Below are positions 1 to 5,185 of a stretch of DNA of 6,411 nucleotides, in pieces (positions within the stretch are counted from its first letter, which is position 1; the number at the start of each line of letters is the position of its first letter). The notes under the pieces are model-generated. The model was not told where the DNA came from. It saw only the letters and a program-made list of their open reading frames with translations, and searched no databases. Source of the DNA: Thermohalobaculum sp035513135 (lineage in GTDB: Bacteria; Pseudomonadota; Alphaproteobacteria; Rhodobacterales; Rhodobacteraceae). Location of the stretch: assembly GCA_035513135.1 (NCBI GenBank), contig DATKCQ010000148.1, forward strand, positions 1 to 6,411, read 5' to 3'. The translations under genes were made by a program, and so were the position numbers.

Positions 1-139
1 GCACGGCGCCGACGCCCAGCGCGATCGCCGCCGCCGCGACCAGCACCGGCGCCGCGCCGATCGCCGCGCCCAGCGCCCCGGCGACGGCAGCCACCGTCAC
101 GCCGAGCAGCGCCGGCGCCCACTCCTGTTTCAGGTCCAT
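1..139 (-). CDS. Hydrophobic protein, N-terminal fragment (runs off window)
   Basis: The first 46 codons of a gene that continues beyond the left edge. The ATG at 139 is preceded by a good Shine-Dalgarno (GGAGG on the minus strand, 147-151, 7 bases before the start), which decides the start. The protein begins MDLKQEWAPALLGV and then becomes almost purely Ala, Gly, Val, Leu and Ile through residue 46. That looks like one or two membrane segments after a short charged N-terminus. It follows the ABC permease by 72 bases in the same direction, so it may be the next gene of the operon or a separate unit. I do not recognise a family from this piece. A membrane transporter subunit or a small membrane protein are both possible. 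Confidence 0.6.
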   Translation of the reverse strand, partial: MDLKQEWAPALLGVTVAAVAGALGAAIGAAPVLVAAAAIALGVGAV

Positions 140-146
140 CACCCGG

Positions 147-151
147 CCTCC
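147..151 (-). promoter_or_regulatory. Ribosome binding site of the leftmost partial gene
   Basis: The minus strand reads GGAGG here, 7 bases upstream of the ATG at 139. It is the main evidence that the short fragment at the left edge is a real gene start. Confidence 0.6.
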
Positions 152-187
152 GGCGGAGCAAATAGCACGCCCGCGCGCACGCCGCCA

Positions 188-203
188 CGGCGCGGCCGCG
201 CCG
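188..203. repeat. 16-base perfect GC palindrome after the permease gene
   Basis: CGGCGCGGCCGCGCCG is its own reverse complement. It lies in the 72-base gap between the permease stop and the next start. It could fold as a cruciform or short hairpin in the transcript, but there is no run of T after it on the minus strand and no unpaired loop, so it is a poor intrinsic terminator. In DNA this GC-rich, a 16-base palindrome can occur by chance. Confidence 0.3.
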
Positions 204-211
204 CCCCGGTC

Positions 212-1105
212 CTACCCCCGCTCGGAGAACTGCGCCTGCCAGCGCAGCAGGTAGGCCTGCACCCGCCGGATCAGCAGCGCCAGCGCCACGCCGACGAACA
301 TCAGCACGAACAGCGCCACCATCATGTCGGCGGTCTCCAGCGTCGCCTCGGCCTCGATGATGATCTTGCCCAGGCCCACCTGCGCGCCGATGAACTCGCC
401 GATGATCACGCCGATCAGCGAGAACGACAGCGCCGGGGTCAGCACCGCGAACACCCAGGCGAGCGTCGAGGGCACCACCACCGCCCAGGTCACCTGCCAC
501 TGCGAGGCGCCGAGCAGGCGGGCCACGTTGATGTGGTCGGGGTCCACCGCGCGCGCGCCCTCGTAGGTCGAGAAGAACACGATGAAGAACACGATCACCC
601 AGGCGGTCATGATCTTCGAGGCATCCCCCAGCCCGAAGATCAGGATGATCAGCGGCACCAGCGCGATGCGCGGCAGCGAGTTGAAGGCCACGATGTAGGG
701 CTCGAACACCTTGGCAAGGAACACCGAGCGCCCCAGGATCAGGCCGACGATCACGCCCGATCCGACCCCCACCACGAACCCCCAGAAGGTGTTCCTCAGC
801 GTCGCCCAGGTGGCGTACCACAAATTGTTCGGCCGCGCCTCGACGCACTCGCCGAAGCCGCCCGCGACCAGCCAGACGCCCTCGGCGCTGCGCAGGCAGC
901 CGAGCTCGAGGAAGCGCACCCAGATCATGCTGGGCTTGGAGATGAAGAACGGCTCGAGCACCTGCATGGTCAGCGCGCGCTGCCATTCGGGCGCGAGCCC
1001 GGCGATCAGCCACTGGTTCACCGCGTCGCCCCACTCCCAGGTGGCGAGCAGCAGCACCAGCACCGCCAGTCGCCAGAAGTTCACCCAGACCATCGAGACC
1101 TGCAT
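212..1105 (-). CDS. ABC transporter permease, NitT/TauT (SsuC/TauC) type
   Basis: Inner-membrane channel subunit (297 aa) of the importer formed with the two genes before it. Hydrophobic segments lie near residues 9-23, 107-125, 141-158, 167-180, 209-235 and 262-280, giving about six helices. The cytoplasmic EAA loop that docks on the ATPase is clear at about 182-213 (EGARAVDP...VARLLGASQWQ...VVPS). This fold and motif are typical of the BPD_transp_1 family members that carry nitrate, sulfonate, taurine or aromatic acids. The start ATG is one base after the ATPase stop, with GAGGG 5 bases before it (1111-1115), so translation is probably coupled. Odd point: the segment between helices 1 and 2 is long (about 80 residues) and has two cysteines, C70 and C87, on what should be the periplasmic side. 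The substrate cannot be read from the sequence. Confidence 0.93.
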   Translation of the reverse strand: MQVSMVWVNFWRLAVLVLLLATWEWGDAVNQWLIAGLAPEWQRALTMQVLEPFFISKPSMIWVRFLELGCLRSAEGVWLVAGGFGECVEARPNNLWYATWATLRNTFWGFVVGVGSGVIVGLILGRSVFLAKVFEPYIVAFNSLPRIALVPLIILIFGLGDASKIMTAWVIVFFIVFFSTYEGARAVDPDHINVARLLGASQWQVTWAVVVPSTLAWVFAVLTPALSFSLIGVIIGEFIGAQVGLGKIIIEAEATLETADMMVALFVLMFVGVALALLIRRVQAYLLRWQAQFSERG

Positions 1106-1106
1106 C

Positions 1107-1910
1107 TCAGCCCTCGGCCCTGGTGCGCTGGAACTCCTCGCCCAGCGAGTGCCAGATGCGCGAGAACAGCGCCGAGTATTCCGGCGTCTCGCGCAGCGTG
1201 ATGGCGTTGCGCGGCCGGGCGAAGGGCACGTCGAACACGTCCTTGATCCGCCCGGGCCGGGCCGACAGCACGATGATCCTGCCCGCCAGCGTCAGCGCCT
1301 CGGCGAGGTCGTGGGTGACGAACACCACCGTCTGCTGCTCCTCCTCCCAGATCTCCAGCAGGAAGTTCTGCATCTCCAGCTTGGTGTGGGTGTCGAGCGC
1401 CCCGAACGGCTCGTCCATCAGCAGGATCTCGGGGCGCATGATCAGCGTGCGCATCAGCGAGACGCGCTGGCGCATGCCGCCCGAGAGCGTGATCGGGAAG
1501 GCGTCCTCGAAGCCGGTCAGCCCGGCCTGCTCGATCATGCGGCGCACCTCGCGCTCGCGCTCGGCGCGGGGCCGCCGCGCGATCTCGAGGCCGAGCGCGA
1601 TGTTGCGCCGCACCGTGCGCCACGGGTAGACCGTGTCGCGCTGGAACACATAGCCCACCTTCGGCGTCGGCCTGCCCGCCTCGACCTCGCGCCCGTCGAT
1701 GCGGATCGAGCCGTCCGAGCGCGGGATCAGCCCGGCGATCATGTTCAGGATCGTGCTCTTGCCGCAGCCCGAGGGGCCGATCAGCGCCGCGAACTCGCCC
1801 TGGCGCACGTCGTGGCTGACATCGTCGACGGCCGGGACCGCCGCGCCCCGGCCCGCGCGATAGGTTTTCGTCAGACGCTCGAGGACGATGCGCGGCTCGC
1901 CTGGCCTCAT
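1107..1910 (-). CDS. ABC transporter ATP-binding protein, NitT/TauT (SsuB/TauB) type
   Basis: Cytoplasmic ATPase (267 aa) that drives the importer. All nucleotide-binding elements are intact: Walker A GPSGCGKS at 45-52, Q-loop glutamine at 90 (VFQRDTVYPW), signature LSGGMRQRV at 142-150, Walker B ILLMDEP at 162-168, D-loop region GALDTHT and the H-loop histidine at 200 (FVTHDLAEA). The FQ...YPW segment and the C-terminal region following SARPGRI are typical of the nitrate/sulfonate/taurine importer branch. The start at 1910 overlaps the stop of the binding-protein gene by ATGA. Only a weak AAGG precedes it, so it probably depends on translational coupling. A much longer open frame extends upstream, but it only runs through the binding-protein gene in another frame. 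Confidence 0.95.
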   Translation of the reverse strand: MRPGEPRIVLERLTKTYRAGRGAAVPAVDDVSHDVRQGEFAALIGPSGCGKSTILNMIAGLIPRSDGSIRIDGREVEAGRPTPKVGYVFQRDTVYPWRTVRRNIALGLEIARRPRAEREREVRRMIEQAGLTGFEDAFPITLSGGMRQRVSLMRTLIMRPEILLMDEPFGALDTHTKLEMQNFLLEIWEEEQQTVVFVTHDLAEALTLAGRIIVLSARPGRIKDVFDVPFARPRNAITLRETPEYSALFSRIWHSLGEEFQRTRAEG

Positions 1911-2941
1911 GCCTTCTGCGCGTTGTCGAGGAAGCTCATGTCGGTGACCTCCTCGTAGGTCAGCGGCTCGATCTTCGTCTGCTCGCGGAACCAGACCTTG
2001 GCGCCGGTGTCGAAGTCGGCTTGCGGGAAGGCGCCGTCGAACTGCCAGATCTTCTTGTAGTACTCGATCTCGCGCTTCACCGTCGCCTCGTCGAAGCCCG
2101 GCATCACCGGCCCGATCGCCGCGTAGATCTGGTCGGTCGACGAGTCGCCCAGCCACTGCATCGCCTTGAAGATGGCGTTGACGTATTTCTGCGTCAGCTC
2201 GGCGTTCAGCGTCACCGCCTCCTCGAGCACGTAGACCACGGTGGCGGGGATGTTGCCGCCGAACACGCCGTGCCACGAATCGGCGTCCGAGATGTCGTAG
2301 AGCAGCTTGCCGTAGCCCGCGTCCTCGGCCTCGAAGATCCAGATCGGCACCGCCATGATCGCGTCGAACTTGGCCGTCTGCAGCCCGCCCAGCATGGTCT
2401 TGGAGCCGCCCCCGGCGATCCAGTTGAACTGGTCGGCAACGCCCAGCTGCTCGAGCACGTAGGTGCCGTAGACCCAGGTGCCCGAGCCGATGCCGGTCGC
2501 CGCGATGTTGGGCTTGTTGCCGTCGTTGCGGTACTCGGCCAGCTTCTCGACCGTGTCGATGCCCTGGTCGTAGAGTTCCTTGCGCACGACGATGTTGGCG
2601 TAGGAGCAGCGGTTGTCGGTGGCCATCAGGATCCGCGAGGCCCGCCCGCGGTTGGTGAGCTGCAGCGGGTGGCTGGAGTCGCCCAGCGCATAGCCGACCT
2701 GCCCGGCGGCCAGGATCTTGCGCACGTTCGAGCCGCCCTGCGCCTCGATCACGTGCATCTGGATGCCTTCCTGCTCGGTGAAGCCCTGGCTCTGCGCCAC
2801 CATGTGCGCCGCGTAGATGGTGGTGTTGACCGAGTGCGAGGCCGTGATCGGCTCGGCCCCCTGCGCCGACACCTGCCACATGGTCGCCGAGCCGGCGAAG
2901 GCCGCCGTGCCGGCCAGGAACTGCCGCTTGTTGAGATGCAT
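1907..2941 (-). CDS. ABC transporter periplasmic substrate-binding protein, NMT1/SsuA-like
   Basis: Probable periplasmic receptor (344 aa) that captures the substrate for the importer encoded next. The start at 2941 is chosen because GGAGG stands 7 bases before it (2949-2953) and because it gives a signal peptide: charged MHLNKRQ, hydrophobic FLAGTAAFAGSATMW and a likely cleavage site near VSAQG-AEP (residues 26-28). The mature chain has the family pattern: an early segment about a receptor helix (TTIYAAHMVAQSQGFTEQEG), then VIEAQGGSNVRKILAAGQVGYALGD split by hinge-like strands, and a second lobe with the GIGSGTWVYGTYVLEQLGV stretch. This resembles the NMT1/THI5-like domain used for nitrate, sulfonates, taurine, pyrimidine precursors and aromatic acids. 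It overlaps the ATPase gene by 4 bases and follows leuD by 43 bases. The link with the two enzymes upstream suggests an organic acid substrate (inference). The KRQFLAG motif is only a weak Tat match, so Sec export is more likely. Confidence 0.88.
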   Translation of the reverse strand: MHLNKRQFLAGTAAFAGSATMWQVSAQGAEPITASHSVNTTIYAAHMVAQSQGFTEQEGIQMHVIEAQGGSNVRKILAAGQVGYALGDSSHPLQLTNRGRASRILMATDNRCSYANIVVRKELYDQGIDTVEKLAEYRNDGNKPNIAATGIGSGTWVYGTYVLEQLGVADQFNWIAGGGSKTMLGGLQTAKFDAIMAVPIWIFEAEDAGYGKLLYDISDADSWHGVFGGNIPATVVYVLEEAVTLNAELTQKYVNAIFKAMQWLGDSSTDQIYAAIGPVMPGFDEATVKREIEYYKKIWQFDGAFPQADFDTGAKVWFREQTKIEPLTYEEVTDMSFLDNAQKA

Positions 2942-2948
2942 CGTGAGT

Positions 2949-2953
2949 CCTCC
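2949..2953 (-). promoter_or_regulatory. Ribosome binding site of the binding-protein gene
   Basis: GGAGG on the minus strand, within the longer GGGGGAGGA, 7 bases before the ATG at 2941. It supports this start over one 39 codons further upstream, which would lie inside leuD and place an Arg-rich stretch before the signal peptide. Confidence 0.75.
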
Positions 2954-2962
2954 CCCTGATCG

Positions 2963-2979
2963 CCGGCGTGCCGCGCCGG
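2963..2979. other. Small hairpin between leuD and the binding-protein gene
   Basis: A 6-bp GC stem (CCGGCG with CGCCGG) around a 5-base loop, in the 43-base gap just upstream of the binding-protein Shine-Dalgarno. No T tract follows, so it is not an intrinsic terminator. It could act as a processing or stabilising element that raises binding-protein mRNA over the rest, as is known for some importer operons, but the stem is short enough to be chance. Confidence 0.25.
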
Positions 2980-2984
2980 TTCGC

Positions 2985-3602
2985 TCATCCGCGCGCCGGC
3001 AGGCGCCAGCGCCGCGCGGCGCCGAGCCACCGCTCGTGCGCCGCAATCTCCGGCTCATGTGTCAGTGTCACGGCGATCTCGTCAAGCCCGTTGATCAGGC
3101 GGTGCCGGACGTAAGGGTCCATCTCGAACGGGATCTGCTCGCCGCCGGCGACGATCGTTTGCGCCGGCAGGTCCACGCTCAGGGCCGCCGTCTCCGGGTC
3201 GCCGGCCAGCGCCGCCAGCCGCGCCACCCGGTCCTCGTCGAGCGTCACCGGCAGCACGCCGTTCGCCACGCAGTTGCGCGCGAAGATGTCCGAGAACGAC
3301 GGCGCGATCAGGCAGCGGACTCCGAACTCGTGCAGCGCCCACACCGCGGCCTCGCGCGACGAGCCGCAGCCGAAATTGGCCCCCGCGACCAGGATTGCCG
3401 CCGCGCGCCACGGCGCGCGGTTGAGCACGAAGTCCGCCCGCTCGGCGCCCGCGCCATCGAAGCGCAGGTCGTGGAACAGGTGCGCTCCGAAGCCGGTGCG
3501 CGTCACCGACTTGCACCAGCGCTGCGGGATGATGGTGTCGGTGTCGATGTTCCCCCGCAGCAACGGCGCCGCGACGCCGGTCAGGGTCGTGAACCTCTCC
3601 AT
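2985..3602 (-). CDS. leuD: 3-isopropylmalate dehydratase-family small subunit (LeuD-like)
   Basis: Swivel-domain subunit (205 aa; E. coli LeuD has 201) that pairs with the LeuC-like subunit to form a heterodimeric aconitase-family hydro-lyase. The family pattern is present: NIDTDTIIP at 18-26, TRTGFGAHLF at 34-43, ANFGCGSSRE at 75-84, LIAPSFSDIFARN at 98-110, and MDPYVRHRLINGLDEI near the end. The ATG at 3602 has GGAGG 5 bases before it (3608-3612). The frame stays open far upstream through leuC, but this is the only start with a good ribosome site and family alignment. Departures from the usual sequence: Ala85 follows GSSRE where His is normal, and IIPQRWCK replaces the usual IIPKQFLK type. 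This suggests a substrate other than isopropylmalate, or a divergent paralogue. The assignment to the family is firm, the leucine role is not. Confidence 0.9.
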   Translation of the reverse strand: MERFTTLTGVAAPLLRGNIDTDTIIPQRWCKSVTRTGFGAHLFHDLRFDGAGAERADFVLNRAPWRAAAILVAGANFGCGSSREAAVWALHEFGVRCLIAPSFSDIFARNCVANGVLPVTLDEDRVARLAALAGDPETAALSVDLPAQTIVAGGEQIPFEMDPYVRHRLINGLDEIAVTLTHEPEIAAHERWLGAARRWRLPARG

Positions 3603-3607
3603 GCCTG

Positions 3608-3612
3608 CCTCC
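3608..3612 (-). promoter_or_regulatory. Ribosome binding site fixing the leuD start
   Basis: GGAGG on the minus strand 5 bases before the ATG at 3602. It decides the start in a frame that otherwise runs open for more than 1.8 kb upstream, and it shows that leuD can be translated independently of leuC. Confidence 0.75.
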
Positions 3613-3630
3613 AAGCTCTTGCCCGCGCAC

Positions 3631-3748
3631 CTCCGCGCGCCTCTCCCCCGGCCCCTCTCCCAGCGGGAGAGGGGGGCGCGAGGCGCCGGCCCCCGGGCGT
3701 CCCCCCCTCCCGCTGGGAGGGGGGTCAGGGGGGAGGCTTGCGCGCCGG
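3631..3748. repeat. REP/BIME-like inverted pair of GC hairpins between leuC and leuD
   Basis: Two hairpins in opposite orientation. The first has CCCCTCTCCC (3652-3661), loop AGC, and GGGAGAGGGG (3665-3674), a perfect 10-bp stem. The second has CCCCCCTCCC (3702-3711), loop GCT, and GGGAGGGGGG (3715-3724), again 10 bp. The reverse complement of 3631-3675 aligns with 3702-3748 with few mismatches, including flanking GGGGGAGAGGC versus GGGGGGAGGC tails, so the two are one element in inverted copies. This is the layout of a bacterial interspersed REP pair. Elements with this kind of core are common in high-GC proteobacteria. It fills the leuC-leuD gap and supplies the leuC stop codon. Copy number elsewhere in the genome cannot be seen here. 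Confidence 0.75.
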
Positions 3749-5185
3749 CCGGGCGTGCCGGCGTCCGCGTGGCCGCCCTCCCCCCAGCTCGCGCACGTCG
3801 GTCAGCCGCCCGGTCAGCGCCGCCGCCGCGGCCATCGCCGGGCTCATCAGGTGGGTGCGCCCGCCGCGGCCCTGCCGCCCCTCGAAGTTGCGGTTCGAGG
3901 TCGAGGCGCAGCGCTCGCCCGGCGCCAGCACGTCCTCGTTCAGCCCGATGCACATGGAGCAGCCGGGCGCGCGCCACTCGAAGCCGGCCGCCACCAGCAC
4001 CTCGGCGATGCCCTCGGCCTCGGCCTGCGCGCGCACCAGACCCGAGCCCGGCACCACCATCGCCCGCACGCCCTTCGCCACGCGCCGGCCCTGCACCACG
4101 CGCGCCACCTCGCGCAGGTCCTCGAGCCGCGCGTTGGTGCACGAGCCGATGAACACCCGGTCCACCGCGATCGCGCGCATCGGCGTGCCGGGCGCCAGCC
4201 CCATGTAGTCGAGGCTGCGCCGCGCCGCCGCCCGCTTGCCCTCGGACGCGAAGCTCTCGGGGTCGGGCACCGCCCCGGTCACCGGCACCGCGTCCTCGGG
4301 CGATGTACCCCAGGTCACCGTCGGCGCGATCTCGCCCGCCTCCAGCGCCACCTCCCGGTCGAACCGGGCGTCCGGGTCCGAACGCAGATCCCGCCAGAAC
4401 GCGACCGCATCCTGCCAGGCGGCGCCCTTCGGAGCCATGCGCCGGCCCTCGACATAATCGACGGCCTTCGCGTCCGGGGCCACCATCCCGGCCTTCGCCC
4501 CCGCCTCGATCGACATGTTGCACAGCGTCATGCGCCCCTCGACCGAGAGCGCCTCGACCGCCTCGCCGGCATACTCGATGACGTGCCCGGTGCCCCCCGC
4601 CGCGCCGATCGCCGCGATCATGTGCAGCGCCACGTCCTTGGCGCCGACGCCCGGGCCCAGCCGCCCGCGCACGGTGACGCGCATGTTGCGCATCCTGCGC
4701 TGGGTCAGCGTCTGGGTCGCCAGCACGTGCTCGACCTCGCTGGTGCCGATGCCGAAGGCGAGCGCCCCCAGCGCGCCGTGCGTCGAGGTGTGGCTGTCGC
4801 CGCAGACCACCGTGAGGCCCGGCAACACGAAGCCCTGCTCGGGGCCGACCACGTGGACGATCCCCTGCCGCGGGTCGAAGGCATCGAAAAGCTCGATGCC
4901 GAACTCCCGCGCGTTGCGCTGCATCGCCCCGATCATCAGGCGGGCGAGCTCGTCGCCCACCCCCTGCGCCCGGTCCCCCGTCGAGACGATGTGATCGACC
5001 ACCGCCAGCGTCAGGTCGGGCCGGCGCACGGTGCGCCCCTTGAGGCGCAGCCCCTCGAAGGCCTGCGGGCTGGTCATCTCGTAGACCAGGTGCCGGTCGA
5101 TCCACAGGAGCGCCGTGCCGTCGGGGCCCTCGCGCACCAGGTGCTCGTCCCAAAGCTTGTCGTAGAGCGTGCGCGGCCCGCTCAT
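3725..5185 (-). CDS. leuC: 3-isopropylmalate dehydratase-family large subunit (LeuC-like)
   Basis: Catalytic [4Fe-4S] subunit of an aconitase-family hydro-lyase, working with the LeuD-like subunit downstream. It is close to E. coli LeuC throughout: LYDKLWDEHLV at 7-17, CGDSHTSTHGALGALAFGIG at 128-147, EVEHVLATQTL at 150-160, and GERCASTSNRNFEGRQGRGG at 423-442. The three cluster ligands are Cys349 (GSCTNAR), Cys409 and Cys412 (GCSMCIG). The start ATG overlaps the CoA-transferase stop (ATGA) and has no strong ribosome site, so coupling is likely. The family normally ends near VREL (residue 467). Here 19 Arg/Pro/Gly-rich residues follow, the last of them (ARKPPP) encoded by a REP-like repeat, giving 486 aa in place of about 466. 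DHIVST at 64-69 replaces the usual DHNVST. Leucine synthesis is possible, but with a CoA-transferase and importer as neighbours a catabolic paralogue is favoured. Confidence 0.95.
   Translation of the reverse strand: MSGPRTLYDKLWDEHLVREGPDGTALLWIDRHLVYEMTSPQAFEGLRLKGRTVRRPDLTLAVVDHIVSTGDRAQGVGDELARLMIGAMQRNAREFGIELFDAFDPRQGIVHVVGPEQGFVLPGLTVVCGDSHTSTHGALGALAFGIGTSEVEHVLATQTLTQRRMRNMRVTVRGRLGPGVGAKDVALHMIAAIGAAGGTGHVIEYAGEAVEALSVEGRMTLCNMSIEAGAKAGMVAPDAKAVDYVEGRRMAPKGAAWQDAVAFWRDLRSDPDARFDREVALEAGEIAPTVTWGTSPEDAVPVTGAVPDPESFASEGKRAAARRSLDYMGLAPGTPMRAIAVDRVFIGSCTNARLEDLREVARVVQGRRVAKGVRAMVVPGSGLVRAQAEAEGIAEVLVAAGFEWRAPGCSMCIGLNEDVLAPGERCASTSNRNFEGRQGRGGRTHLMSPAMAAAAALTGRLTDVRELGGGRPRGRRHARPARKPPP

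Noticed and set aside
140..211. Intrinsic terminator after the permease gene
   Set aside because: The 16-base palindrome at 188-203 has no loop and no T run downstream on the minus strand, so it does not meet the pattern. Factor-dependent termination cannot be judged.
711..1958. Plus-strand open frame of 415 codons
   Set aside because: Antisense to the permease and ATPase genes; low-complexity Arg/His/Asp/Ala composition and no family pattern.
1107..2879. A 590-codon gene ending as the ATPase
   Set aside because: The extra N-terminal 300 or so residues are the binding-protein gene read in another frame. The ATPase family starts at MRPGEPRIVLERL (1910), coupled by ATGA.
2942..2954. Twin-arginine export of the binding protein
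   Set aside because: The signal peptide (starting at 2941) has KRQFLAG, with Lys-Arg and not Arg-Arg and no preceding Ser/Thr. Sec export fits at least as well.
2817..4208. Plus-strand open frame of 463 codons
   Set aside because: It crosses the binding-protein start, leuD, the repeat and leuC in antisense. Long open frames like this are expected where stop codons are rare.
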